From Halanaerobiales bacterium (GTDB lineage Bacteria; Bacillota; Halanaerobiia; Halanaerobiales; Halanaerobiaceae), in the NCBI GenBank assembly GCA_016278485.1, contig JADQBT010000003.1:91482-155481 (forward strand): a DNA stretch of 64,000 nt, read 5' to 3'. Numbering within the stretch: position 1 is the stretch's first letter; each line of letters starts with the position of its first letter. This document shows, in pieces, positions 35,367-43,958 of the stretch. A program made the translations under genes and the position numbers. The notes below the pieces were generated by a model. That model had not been told where the DNA came from, searched no databases, and was given only the letters and a program-made list of their open reading frames with translations.

Positions 35367-36431
35367 TTACACCTCTCTTCTAATTAAAAAGTTTTCAATT
35401 TTATCTTTTGGAAGTGAATATCTTATTCCTTCAATTACTGTAATTATATCTCGAAGTTCATATTCTTTAATATATAAATAAGCAAGTATATTTGAAATAC
35501 TAAAAAAACTATTTCTTTTAATTTTCTGCAGTTTTTTAAAAATATAATTCAAAAAAAATCTTTCGAAAATAACATTATCATCTTTTATTGCTTTCTCTAA
35601 AATTATTTGGTACGGTGAATATGATAGATATTTTATTAAATCTTCCGTATTTTTTACATGACTCATATTCTGTAACTCTGACTTTTTCACTTTAAAATAA
35701 AATGGGATAATATAGTTTAAAATTTCTCCAGAAGATAGATTGTAATATCGTTTTATCCTATAAATCCATTGTATATTTAATAAATCAATTTGTGTTCCTA
35801 TAACTTCATTAACATATTTTTGATCAACATTAGATAATTTGGCTGACAAATTAATTAACTGGGAAAAATAATAAAAATCTAGAGTCATTTCTATTGAAAA
35901 AAGATTTTTGTTTTCTTGATATTGATCCGCAAATTCATTCAATACATCCGAATAATATACATCTTTAAGTACATTCTGTAAATCATTATAAGAAGAAGCT
36001 TGAATAAGATTATCAAAATTAATATTTTTATTTCGATCAATATAAATTAAATTATTACTAAGATAATTTTCATCATTTCCCATCAAAATAGTTCTCAAAA
36101 TAATTTTCAAGTCTTCAATCTCAAATTTTTTAAAATAATGCTCAATAAAGTTTTTCAATGCTGAACTCAAATATTTTTTTAAAAAATCTTCAGAAAGCAC
36201 AAGATTCTTTTTTAGTTTAAGTTCAAGTTGACGCCGATGAATTTCCTGGCCCGAAAAATCTTCTAAACACTCCTGATAATAGGTATTATTATACAAATAA
36301 TCAAAGGCTTCTTGAACAGTATTTAATTCAATTAAATTTTGAAAGTCTTTTTCTCTAAGCATTTTACTACTTAAGGCTTTTAACTTTGCATTAATAGCCG
36401 GATATTGTACAGCAAATGGCATTAATTTCAC
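35367..36431 (-). CDS. ntpC: V-type ATPase subunit C
   Basis: Rotor-to-ring connector of 354 residues, all helical, of the V-ATPase C/AC39 family. It starts with FAVQYPAINAKLKALSSKML, a family-typical stretch, and ends with the TVIEGIRYSLPKDKIENFL pattern. It overlaps the upstream coiled-coil subunit by 4 bases. Sequence conservation in this family is low, but position between the G/H and I genes supports the call. Confidence 0.88.
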   Translation of the reverse strand: MKLMPFAVQYPAINAKLKALSSKMLREKDFQNLIELNTVQEAFDYLYNNTYYQECLEDFSGQEIHRRQLELKLKKNLVLSEDFLKKYLSSALKNFIEHYFKKFEIEDLKIILRTILMGNDENYLSNNLIYIDRNKNINFDNLIQASSYNDLQNVLKDVYYSDVLNEFADQYQENKNLFSIEMTLDFYYFSQLINLSAKLSNVDQKYVNEVIGTQIDLLNIQWIYRIKRYYNLSSGEILNYIIPFYFKVKKSELQNMSHVKNTEDLIKYLSYSPYQIILEKAIKDDNVIFERFFLNYIFKKLQKIKRNSFFSISNILAYLYIKEYELRDIITVIEGIRYSLPKDKIENFLIRREV

Positions 36432-36757
36432 CTTCCTGAATCAACAATTTTATCAAAATATTTTTTTAATAAATCAGCTTTAATTTTCTGATAATCAGCG
36501 TCAATTTTTTTTATTTCATTTTTACTTTCTTCTTCTAAATTAGTAGCAAATTTGACTGCCCCCTCTTTACTTTCAGCAATAATTTTTTCCCCTTCTTTTT
36601 CATCTTTTTCGATTTTTAATTTTTCTTCACGTGCCATTCTTTTCTCATACTTTTTTTCTAATTCTTTAATTTCTCTAGAAATATCTCCTTTTAAACTTTG
36701 CGCTTGTTTTTCGATATTTATTACTTTTTCAATTAATTCTTCCTGCAAGTTAATCAC
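36428..36757 (-). CDS. V-type ATPase subunit G/H (peripheral stalk)
   Basis: A 109-residue coiled-coil protein made almost wholly of Glu, Lys and Ala heptads (REIKELEKKYEKRMAREEK), the expected form for the subunit that pairs with E to build the stator (NtpF in Enterococcus, AhaH in archaea). It lies only 5 bases after the histidine kinase gene, so ATPase and sensor genes are very likely on one transcript. Confidence 0.82.
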   Translation of the reverse strand: MINLQEELIEKVINIEKQAQSLKGDISREIKELEKKYEKRMAREEKLKIEKDEKEGEKIIAESKEGAVKFATNLEEESKNEIKKIDADYQKIKADLLKKYFDKIVDSGR

Positions 36758-36762
36758 CTCAC

Positions 36763-38163
36763 TTAGTTTTTTGGTAAAAGAATAGTAAATTTGCTACCTT
36801 CCTCTAATGAACTATTAACCTTAATTTCTCCACCATGAGTATTAACAATCCAATTACAAATCGATAATCCCAAACCTGTACCTCCATATTCTCTTGATCT
36901 AGATTTATCTACCCTGTAAAATCTTTTAAAAATATTTGTCAAATTTTCTTTTGCAATTCCAATTCCATTATCAATTATATTTAATTTATAATAATTGTCT
37001 AATTTATTTAAAGTAATTTTTATCTTACCATTAGTTTGAGTATATTTGATTGCATTATCAAATATATTTAATAATAGTTGAGTTATTAAACTTAAATCTG
37101 CTTTAATTTTAAAATCATCATTTACTATTATTTCTTTCGAAATTAAAATATTTTTTTCAAGAGCTAAATTATTCATCTCTTCTATAACTGTATCAACAAC
37201 AATATTTAAATCAAATTCTTCTTTATCTAACTCAAAATTATTTTCATCTGCTTTTGCTAAAATTAACATTTGAGAAATCAAATTATTCATCTGGGCAATT
37301 TGTTTTTTTATAGTTAATAAGATATTTTTTTGTTCTGAAGTTAATTCATCTTCATCAAGTGCTTCATCTACCTGAGCTTTAATAACAGAAATGGGAGTTC
37401 TAAGCTCATGAGAAACATCCGCATTAAACTGTTTTTGTCGATAAAATGATGATTCTAATCTATCAAAAAGATTATTTAAAGTTTTAATCAACCTTCCTAT
37501 CTCATCTTCTCTGTTTTTAGAATTACTAATTCTGCGGGAAAGATTACTTTGACTTATTTTTTCTGCCGTAGTTGAAATAATATCAATTGCTTTTAATGCT
37601 CTGTTTGCTAAAAAATATCCTCCTCCACTGGCCAAAATTAATGTTATAGGAATCATAATGATCAAAATTAATAATAATTTTTTTAACATACTCTCTTCTT
37701 TAGCCAAAGAATAGAGCATCATAATATAGCCAGCTTTCTCTTCCGGTTTTGAGGATAAATAAAAAGGTCTGACCATTAAAGCCCATTTATTATCCTGATA
37801 TTTTAAAATTTTAAAATCATTTTTTTTATTTATGTTTTTAGGTATTATTTTCAAAATAGAATCGTCTTTTAAGATTTCAGTTTTTAAATCCCCTTGTTTA
37901 CTGTAAAAAACCGTTTTAATATTTTTGTTATTAATTATACTGTTTAAATAGTTATTATTTGAATTATCAAACCTTTTTATTTCTTCTTTTATATTTTCTA
38001 TCTCTAATTCTAAAATATTTTTAACTTCTTGCTTTAGTTGTTCTTCTAAATATAAATATAAAATAGAACTAAAAAAGATTAATACTAAAAGTAAAATAAT
38101 AATATACCAAACTGTTAAATTAACTTTTAAGGAAAATTTTTTATAATTCAACTTTTTATTCAT
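36763..38163 (-). CDS. Sensor histidine kinase
   Basis: Membrane histidine kinase of 466 residues. Helix 1 lies near residues 14-34, an extracytoplasmic domain of about 125 residues follows, helix 2 is near 164-186, then a HAMP linker. The kinase core has the H-box FNADVSHELRTPISVIK, N-box LLNIFDNAIKYT, G1 IDNGIGIAKENL, F-box FKRFYRVDKSRSR and G2 YGGTGLGLSI. It overlaps the response regulator gene by 8 bases and is followed directly by the ATPase genes. The sensed signal is unknown; energy or ion stress is an inference from that link. Confidence 0.92.
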   Translation of the reverse strand: MNKKLNYKKFSLKVNLTVWYIIILLLVLIFFSSILYLYLEEQLKQEVKNILELEIENIKEEIKRFDNSNNNYLNSIINNKNIKTVFYSKQGDLKTEILKDDSILKIIPKNINKKNDFKILKYQDNKWALMVRPFYLSSKPEEKAGYIMMLYSLAKEESMLKKLLLILIIMIPITLILASGGGYFLANRALKAIDIISTTAEKISQSNLSRRISNSKNREDEIGRLIKTLNNLFDRLESSFYRQKQFNADVSHELRTPISVIKAQVDEALDEDELTSEQKNILLTIKKQIAQMNNLISQMLILAKADENNFELDKEEFDLNIVVDTVIEEMNNLALEKNILISKEIIVNDDFKIKADLSLITQLLLNIFDNAIKYTQTNGKIKITLNKLDNYYKLNIIDNGIGIAKENLTNIFKRFYRVDKSRSREYGGTGLGLSICNWIVNTHGGEIKVNSSLEEGSKFTILLPKN

Positions 38164-38836
38164 CTTTAAAAGACCTCATTCTATAACCACGGCCTCTTAC
38201 TGTTTCAAAGAGTTTATTTTGATAATTTTCATCAACTTTCTTTCTTAAAAATCTTATATATACATCAACAATATTAGTATTATTACCGCTCATATAGCCC
38301 CAAACATGTTCTTCAATTTGTGCTCTGCTTAAAATATGACCTCTATTTCTCATTAAATATTCCAAAAGTGAATATTCTTTGCTGGTTAAATCAATCTTTT
38401 CATTACCCCTATTAACTGTATAGTTAATAGTGTTTAAAACTAAATCTCCATTTTTTAATATATTGCTATGTTCTTTTACACCTCTTCTAAAAATTGTCTT
38501 CATTCGGGCAATTAATTCTTCAAAAGCAAATGGTTTAGTTAAATAATCATCTGCTCCCATATTTAAAGCCTTAACCTTATCTTTAATACTATCTCTAGCT
38601 GTTAAAATTAATACAGGAGTCTTATCTTTCCATTCTCTTAATTCTTCTAATACTTCAAGTCCACTTTTTTTAGGTAGCATAATATCTAAAATTATTAAAT
38701 CATAATCATTTACTATTGTTTTATCAATTGCAGCTTCTCCATCAAAAACAACATCAGCTGTAAAATTTTCTCTTTCTAATTTTTTCTTTATTATTTTAGC
38801 TAAATCTTTTTCATCTTCTACAATAAGAATTTTCAT
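38156..38836 (-). CDS. OmpR-family response regulator
   Basis: 226-residue regulator with receiver domain (ILIVEDEKD; phosphoacceptor Asp in LIILDIMLPK near residue 51; TKPFAFEELIAR) and a C-terminal winged helix (LTSKEYSLLEYLMRNRGHILSRAQI; VDVYIRFLRKKVD; VRGRGYRM). The ATG at 38836 is better placed behind AAGGAA than a GTG nine bases earlier. It pairs with the kinase gene that it overlaps. Confidence 0.93.
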   Translation of the reverse strand: MKILIVEDEKDLAKIIKKKLERENFTADVVFDGEAAIDKTIVNDYDLIILDIMLPKKSGLEVLEELREWKDKTPVLILTARDSIKDKVKALNMGADDYLTKPFAFEELIARMKTIFRRGVKEHSNILKNGDLVLNTINYTVNRGNEKIDLTSKEYSLLEYLMRNRGHILSRAQIEEHVWGYMSGNNTNIVDVYIRFLRKKVDENYQNKLFETVRGRGYRMRSFKDE

Positions 38837-38855
38837 TAAAAACACTTCCTTAAGT

Positions 38856-39074
38856 CTAAAATTTACGAATTATTTTAAGATATTCTTTAATAAAATCCCT
38901 ATATTTATTACTTTCACTTTCCAACGAAAAATTCTCTTTATTCATTTGTTCAGAAATAAGCTGATTAATAAAAGCCTTCATATCCATTTCTTTTTCATTA
39001 GCTTTCTTTTTTAACCACTCTCTGACTTTTGGAGTAAATTCTAAGTATATTTTATCATCTTTAAAGTTTTTCAT
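38856..39074 (-). CDS. Small protein with possible ribbon-helix-helix fold
   Basis: A 72-residue charged protein. A short strand (KIYLEFTPKVREWLKKKAN) is followed by two helices (MKAFINQLISEQM ... YRDFIKEYLKIIRKF), a layout like small ribbon-helix-helix DNA-binding proteins; this is inference from the pattern only. GAGGTATTTAAA precedes the ATG. It is 20 bases upstream of the response regulator and appears to be the first gene of the transcript that continues into the ATPase subunits. Confidence 0.6.
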   Translation of the reverse strand: MKNFKDDKIYLEFTPKVREWLKKKANEKEMDMKAFINQLISEQMNKENFSLESESNKYRDFIKEYLKIIRKF

Positions 39075-39130
39075 TTTAAATACCTCACGTATATTATATT
39101 TAATAGAATTTAATGTTTCACTATTTAATG

Positions 39131-39139
39131 AGTATAGCA
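39131..39139 (-). promoter_or_regulatory. Candidate promoter of the regulator-ATPase operon
   Basis: Minus strand TGC-TATACT is an extended -10 box about 60 bases before the small protein gene; no good -35 box accompanies it. A second TATAAT at 39093-39098 would put the start inside the ribosome site and is less likely. Confidence 0.4.
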
Positions 39140-39233
39140 GCGAAATATTAAAAAACGATTAAAAAAATAGAACTTTCTTCTCCCTGAAGAACAATATCTT
39201 TATTTAAATCTACCTGAGAAAACAATAAACAGA

Positions 39234-39395
39234 TCAGCTAATTAATCTAGATAATTCAAAAGCTTTTGAATTATCTTTGCGAACTGTAAGTAATTTATTT
39301 AATTTTGTTCTTAGATTTTCATTATAATCCAGCTTATCATCCTCAGCTTCAACTACAACATATGGATAATCAGAACCTCCTATAATATATATATA
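39234..39395 (-). pseudogene. Orphan coding remnant behind the T-box-like leader
   Basis: A stretch of about 50 codons is open on the minus strand and reads GGSDYPYVVVEAEDDKL, then LDYNENLRTKLNKLLTV and ends KAFELSRLIS with a TGA at 39234-39236. It has no usable start codon although an AGGAGG stands at its beginning (39375-39380). The amino acid composition looks protein-like. I take it as the 3' end of a gene whose main part was deleted, leaving its leader and ribosome site joined to the tail. The gene identity is not recognised. Confidence 0.45.
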
Positions 39396-39402
39396 TTAAA
39401 AA

Positions 39403-39580
39403 CAAAAAAGCCTCTTGTCCTGTAAGGGACGAGAGAACCCGTTACCATCCAAATTGATATATAGAGATCAGTTGCTTCTGATACTCAGTATTATACCAAG
39501 GGAGTATTTTTTTCTAACCCACTATTTATTCATTACGGGAATGCTCCTCTACAAAAAATACCTATTTCTATTATCTCTTT
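39403..39580 (-). promoter_or_regulatory. T-box-like riboswitch leader with terminator
   Basis: On the minus strand, TTTGGATGGTAACGGG (39438-39453) resembles the T-box core with its UGGN tRNA-acceptor site (UGGU). It is followed by CTCTCGTCC, a 6-nt loop, GGACAAGAG and GCTTTTTTG (terminator 39403-39435, one mismatch), the usual T-box terminator. AGAGAT (39573-39578) and ATCTCT (39463-39468) could close a Stem I of about 115 bases. Such leaders sense uncharged tRNA and control amino acid genes. The specifier codon could not be read with confidence, and no amino acid gene follows. Confidence 0.55.
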
Positions 39581-39608
39581 TTATAGTAAATTTATCAAAT
39601 AAATAGTG

Positions 39609-39643
39609 AAACCCGATAAATAGCTTCCACTATTTACCGGGTT
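39609..39643 (-). terminator. Terminator after the second binding protein gene
   Basis: Stem AACCCGRTAAATAG type, 14 bp with one wobble (39610-39623 with 39630-39643), 6-nt loop, just beyond the stop codon. Confidence 0.72.
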
Positions 39644-39657
39644 AAAATAGTAACCAA

Positions 39658-40572
39658 TTACTTTAAATAATTATAATTAGTCATCTCTGCAAAAGTATAG
39701 TCATCTTTTATTTGACCTTTTTCTTGTGTCCAACGAAGTACATCATTAAAAGTCTCTTCTGGAATTATCTTTGCTTTCTCAAACTTTATATCTCCACTTA
39801 AATATTCTTCTACAGCAGGTGGAAAGCCATAATTACCTAATACTCCTGCGTATTCACTGGCCGATGTCTGGTTAATATACTTCACTGCTTCATTATATGC
39901 CATATAAAAACCTCTCAGACTAGCTTGATTTGCATCCACAAATTCTTTAGAAAAAAGCATTGTTCCTGCCTTTATATTATATTCTTTTGAACTAGCAATT
40001 ATTTTTGCCCCTTTAGCAACTAACATGGCAGCCTGTGGTTCAGTAAAAATCACACTTGTTATTTTACCACTAATAATCCCCTCAAATCTAGTCACAAAAG
40101 ATGGTACTGAAAGAGCCTGATAATCAATTTCATTAATGACAGCCATTTCATCCATAATATATTCAAGTACAAACCCAGGTACAAGCGCAACTTCTTCATC
40201 TGCTAATTCTTTAATTGAATTTATGCCTGATTGTGGTGAAGTTAATAATTTAAAATCTTCATTAATATCAGATGTAATCACCATCTCAAATCCAGACTCC
40301 TGAAAAGAAAGTGCTGTCATAACATCTGCTATCATGCCATCTATTTTACCAGCCTGCATAGCAATATTGCGTAAATTAGGCGAATTAAAAGTCACTAATT
40401 CAACTTCAACCCCTTGTTTTTTAAAAAAGCCTTTCTCTTTAGCTACAATCATAGGAATAGAACCCTCTGCAGGTAACAATCCAAATCTTAAATCTGCTGC
40501 ATCTACTTGTCCAAAAGAAAATCCTGTTAAAAAAATCACAAAAATAATAAAAGTTACTAAATACTTTTTCAT
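39658..40572 (-). CDS. NitT/TauT-type ABC substrate-binding protein
   Basis: Secreted binding protein of 304 residues with a signal peptide (MKKYLVTFIIFVIFLTGF, cleavage near VDA). The two-lobed fold of the NMT1/SsuA/ThiY group is seen: LRFGLLPAEGSIPMIVAKEKGFFKKQGVEVELV, GKIDGMIADVMTAL, GFVLEYIMDEM and SVIFTEPQAAML. No lipobox is present. Members bind nitrate, sulfonates, pyrimidine precursors or riboflavin. No matching permease or ATPase lies beside it, so it must work with genes elsewhere. It follows the deacetylase gene by 39 bases and shares its promoter. Confidence 0.8.
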   Translation of the reverse strand: MKKYLVTFIIFVIFLTGFSFGQVDAADLRFGLLPAEGSIPMIVAKEKGFFKKQGVEVELVTFNSPNLRNIAMQAGKIDGMIADVMTALSFQESGFEMVITSDINEDFKLLTSPQSGINSIKELADEEVALVPGFVLEYIMDEMAVINEIDYQALSVPSFVTRFEGIISGKITSVIFTEPQAAMLVAKGAKIIASSKEYNIKAGTMLFSKEFVDANQASLRGFYMAYNEAVKYINQTSASEYAGVLGNYGFPPAVEEYLSGDIKFEKAKIIPEETFNDVLRWTQEKGQIKDDYTFAEMTNYNYLK

Positions 40573-40611
40573 TAATAATCCCCCATTTTTGAAAACTAAT
40601 AATTCTTTTTT

Positions 40612-41355
40612 TTAAACTAATAATTCTTTAAATTTATCCAGATCAAAATTAAATGGTACTGCATTTCTATTCAATTCTAATGGATTATTTTTAGATGTAT
40701 TCTTCCCTGGCTTAGAAGTAAATGCCAATTTGAAATCGAGTTCTTTTAACCATTTAACATTATCTTTTATATATAAACCAAATGGATAAGCAAAAACATC
40801 TCCATAGTCAACAATCTTTGCACATTTATTTAAATCCTTAATTAATAACTCCTTTGTGGCCATCTGGAATGCTGACTTCCCATCAATTCTTTTATGTAAA
40901 GATGTACTGTGATTGGCATAATTAAAAACTACACCCATTTCTTCTACTTCTTCTTTTGAAAGACAGACAGAGTAATTTTCGGATTCTGGCTGCTTTTCGT
41001 TAAAAATCCAATCCTTAACCACAAAACCAACAGCGGAAAAATTATATTTTTTTAAGATTGGAAATGCATTCTGATAAATTGACTTGTATAGATCATCAAA
41101 AGTCAGAAGTACAGCTTTTTCAGGTAAATCTTTTCCCCTATAATAAAAATCAATCAGATCCTCTATTCCAATAACATTATACCCATTTTCAAATAAATAC
41201 TGCATTTGTTTTTTAAATTCCGCCTGATAACAAAACAACAGTTCTGGTAATTTATCACTATAACCACTTCTTACTTTAATACCTAAATTTTTCAGCTGCT
41301 TAAATTGCCTTGCTAGTATAATTTCATGATACATTAATACCGTAAATCCGTTCAT
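40612..41355 (-). CDS. Polysaccharide deacetylase family protein
   Basis: A 247-residue protein with a NodB homology domain. It has LLTFDDLYKSIYQNAFPIL (the TFDD metal/base motif), NHSTSLHKRI (the HxxxH-type metal ligands) and YPFGLY. It lacks a signal peptide, so it acts inside the cell or on a small substrate. The ATG at 41355 has GGAGGGAG at a good distance; a longer version would begin upstream of that site. It starts a two-gene unit with its own promoter (41377-41405). Substrate unknown; carbohydrate deacetylation is a family inference. Confidence 0.8.
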   Translation of the reverse strand: MNGFTVLMYHEIILARQFKQLKNLGIKVRSGYSDKLPELLFCYQAEFKKQMQYLFENGYNVIGIEDLIDFYYRGKDLPEKAVLLTFDDLYKSIYQNAFPILKKYNFSAVGFVVKDWIFNEKQPESENYSVCLSKEEVEEMGVVFNYANHSTSLHKRIDGKSAFQMATKELLIKDLNKCAKIVDYGDVFAYPFGLYIKDNVKWLKELDFKLAFTSKPGKNTSKNNPLELNRNAVPFNFDLDKFKELLV

Positions 41356-41376
41356 TTTTCTCCCTCCAATAACAAT

Positions 41377-41405
41377 AGTATATCTTATCAAAAATAACTT
41401 GACAA
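41377..41405 (-). promoter_or_regulatory. Promoter of the deacetylase/binding protein unit
   Basis: Minus strand TTGTCA (41400-41405) and TATACT (41377-41382), 17-base spacer, about 20 bases before the start codon. Confidence 0.6.
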
Positions 41406-41447
41406 GAAAATACTACCAGGCGCAATGGCAATTAACTCCCTGGTAGT
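41403..41447 (-). terminator. Terminator after uridine phosphorylase
   Basis: Stem ACTACCAGG / CCTGGTAGT (41412-41420 with 41439-41447) followed by ATTTTCTTG on the minus strand; separates the nucleobase operon from the deacetylase promoter. Confidence 0.7.
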
Positions 41448-41457
41448 TATTAATAAT

Positions 41458-42201
41458 CTATTTTTTTCTTTTACTAAGATCGACTAAAGCTTGGATGGCA
41501 ATATCTATTGATCTTGCTTCTGCTTCTTTAAATAATCTATCTTTTTCCTTTAAAGAGAACTGTTTTTTTACCATAATATTTGAATCAGTTCCAACAATAG
41601 CTCCTACCTTAAGTTGTCTTTTAGCTCCCACAATAAAAAGGGTCGAACATTCCATTTCAGAGACCGCTATTTGTGTTTCCAACAACTGTTGGTTTAACTC
41701 TTCATCTTGCATATAATATGCATCACGCGTATAACTTCCCCCAACAAAATATTCCTCTTTTAGCTTCTCAGCAGCATTCTTAAGCGCTGAAGTAATTTCA
41801 TCATCAGCTACAGCTGGGTAATTATCAGGTAAATATTCATATGAAGTTCCATCACCCCGTACTGCTGCATTAACAATAACTACACTGCCTACTGGCATAT
41901 CTTTTTTTCTGCCACCTGCTGAACCAACTCGAATAAAAGTATGAGCCCCTAGTTTAGCCAGTTCTTCAATCGCAATGGCTGCTGATGGTCCCCCAATCCC
42001 AGTTGAACAGACAGATAAACTAACACCATTTTTTTTTCCAGTAAAAACTGTGTATTCTCTATTAACAGCTATCTTTTCTGCTGAGTCAAATTTTGCCGCA
42101 ATCCGTTCTGCTCTACCAGGATCTCCCGGCAACAAAACAAATTCTGCCACATCTCCTTTTTTACATCTTATATGTTTTTGTAAAGTCTCTTCATAAGCCA
42201 A
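41458..42201 (-). CDS. Uridine phosphorylase-like nucleoside phosphorylase
   Basis: Cytoplasmic PNP/UDP family enzyme of 247 residues that splits nucleosides with phosphate. Motifs are the phosphate site LPGDPGRAERIA, VCSTGIGGPSAAIAIEEL, RVGSAGGRK, and EMECSTLFIVG with the ribose-binding glutamates. The FTGKKNGV to GIGGPS pattern and the size favour uridine phosphorylase over PNP. It lies 21 bases after adenine deaminase in the same operon as an ABC importer, pointing to nucleoside salvage. Confidence 0.87.
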   Translation of the reverse strand: MAYEETLQKHIRCKKGDVAEFVLLPGDPGRAERIAAKFDSAEKIAVNREYTVFTGKKNGVSLSVCSTGIGGPSAAIAIEELAKLGAHTFIRVGSAGGRKKDMPVGSVVIVNAAVRGDGTSYEYLPDNYPAVADDEITSALKNAAEKLKEEYFVGGSYTRDAYYMQDEELNQQLLETQIAVSEMECSTLFIVGAKRQLKVGAIVGTDSNIMVKKQFSLKEKDRLFKEAEARSIDIAIQALVDLSKRKK

Positions 42202-42222
42202 TTTATTAATTCCTCCTCATCT

Positions 42223-43938
42223 CTATTCAACGACCAGGTCAACTATCTCCATCTCATTGACAGCTATTAAACCCTTATCTGTAATCTTCAATGCTGGACT
42301 AACTGGTAATGTATTGGTGCTAAGAGACATAATCGGATTATAATGGTCATAACCTAATTCGATCAAAGCCGCTCTAATCTTTGCAATCTGTGCTGCTAAC
42401 TCAGGCATAGGCTTTTCTGATAAAATACCTGCCACCGGAAGCTCAACAGCAGCTATTATTTTACCATCTCTCACAACACAATAACCTCCCTGATGTTCTA
42501 TGACCCAATTTGCTGCAATTAGACCATCTTTCCTATTCTCAGCAATTAAGTAAAGATTATGGTGATCATGTGCATAAGTTGTAGCAACTGCGCCTTTTTT
42601 AATTGTACTACCACTAATTAACCCCTTGGCTGAACTAGTTGTACCATATCTAGCAAAAACAGCCGCTAAATTGCACGATGATTTTTCCCAATTTAGAGAA
42701 TCATCACTTACTCCCAGCTCAACTAGATCAACCTCAGTGTAGGTTGTATCATTCTGAACCATCATTACCCTACATCTAGCACTCTCTTTCCCATTTCTAA
42801 CTTTGACAGACAAATCTTTTTCAGTTAAAGGTTTAAGCTGAATGGAACGATAAAAACTTTCTGGAAAAGCTCGCTTATATTTGCTTTCTTGCTTACTATT
42901 AGCAAATCGATAAACCTCTTTACCTGCTGCATAAACCCTTTCAGGTAGAAAAATTTCCTTTTCAGCCAATATAATAAAATCTGCTCTTTTACCAGGAGCA
43001 AGACTTCCCCGATCATATAACCTCATCCGTTGAGCAGGAGTATATGCTGCCATATAAATAGCATCTTCTAAAGTAATACCCATCTGCACAGCTTTTCTAA
43101 TTAATTTATCTAAATGGCCTTCCTCTACCAACGTATCAGCCATTACATCATCTGTCACAAAAGCAATTCTCTCAAAAAGATTATTATCCTTAATATAATT
43201 TATAATTTCAGGTAACATTGATTTTTCCTGGATCTCCACAAAAACACCATTCAGGATGCGCTCTTTTAATCTTTCAACTGTTTGTAACGTGTGATCTGAA
43301 TCAATCCCTCGATAGACAAAATGAGCCAGATCAACACCTAAAAGTGATGGTATATGTCCTTCTCTAATATAATTAGGCCTATTTTGGTCAAGATATGCTA
43401 ACAAGTTATTAATTTCAGCATCTTGTTCATCATTTACTACAGCCCTGTTATTCATAACTTCTCCCAAACAGATTACCTTTTCTTCATTAAGAAGTTCTTG
43501 TAACTCTGGTAGAGCAATTTTGCCACCAGTTGTTTCAAAATTAGGAGAGGTGGAGGGAACAGAACTTGGTATTCCATAGAATATATCAACAACTGCATCT
43601 TGACCAGCCTTAAGCATCGCCTTGATTCCAGCAATACCTGATGTATTAGCTATTTCATGTGGTTCTGATACAATCGTTGTTATCCCATGTTTAATTAATT
43701 CATCTGCAAACTGCTTGGGAGCAGCCATTGAACTTTCAATATGCAGATGGATATCTATTAAACCAGGCACTATTCTTTTTCCCTGAAGATCTATTATTTC
43801 ATTTATTTGCAGTTGATCTGGGATAGTCTCGCCAATATAATAAATCTTCTTGCCTTTGACGACCATTACTCCAGGTAAAAACTTCTTAAAATAACTATTG
43901 TATATTTTGGCGTTTTTAATTAATAAATCTACCTCCAC
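42223..43938 (-). CDS. ade: Adenine deaminase
   Basis: Converts adenine to hypoxanthine and ammonia. The 571-residue protein has the full Ade layout: an amidohydrolase barrel with the metal motif IDIHLHIESSM, GITTIVSEPHEIAN, the CLGEVMN segment, FVTDDVMADTL, and the Ade-specific C-terminal domain (YGTTSSAKGLISG, ATTYAHDHHNLYLI, RDGKIIAAVELPVAGI). AAAGGAGG precedes a GTG start. It sits directly after an ABC binding protein and before uridine phosphorylase. Confidence 0.94.
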   Translation of the reverse strand: MEVDLLIKNAKIYNSYFKKFLPGVMVVKGKKIYYIGETIPDQLQINEIIDLQGKRIVPGLIDIHLHIESSMAAPKQFADELIKHGITTIVSEPHEIANTSGIAGIKAMLKAGQDAVVDIFYGIPSSVPSTSPNFETTGGKIALPELQELLNEEKVICLGEVMNNRAVVNDEQDAEINNLLAYLDQNRPNYIREGHIPSLLGVDLAHFVYRGIDSDHTLQTVERLKERILNGVFVEIQEKSMLPEIINYIKDNNLFERIAFVTDDVMADTLVEEGHLDKLIRKAVQMGITLEDAIYMAAYTPAQRMRLYDRGSLAPGKRADFIILAEKEIFLPERVYAAGKEVYRFANSKQESKYKRAFPESFYRSIQLKPLTEKDLSVKVRNGKESARCRVMMVQNDTTYTEVDLVELGVSDDSLNWEKSSCNLAAVFARYGTTSSAKGLISGSTIKKGAVATTYAHDHHNLYLIAENRKDGLIAANWVIEHQGGYCVVRDGKIIAAVELPVAGILSEKPMPELAAQIAKIRAALIELGYDHYNPIMSLSTNTLPVSPALKITDKGLIAVNEMEIVDLVVE

Positions 43939-43958
43939 CGCTAACCCTCCTTTAGTTA

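Noticed and set aside
39415..39606. A 63-codon plus-strand frame
   Set aside because: It is antisense to the T-box-like leader and consists of leucine and tyrosine runs from AT-rich sequence.
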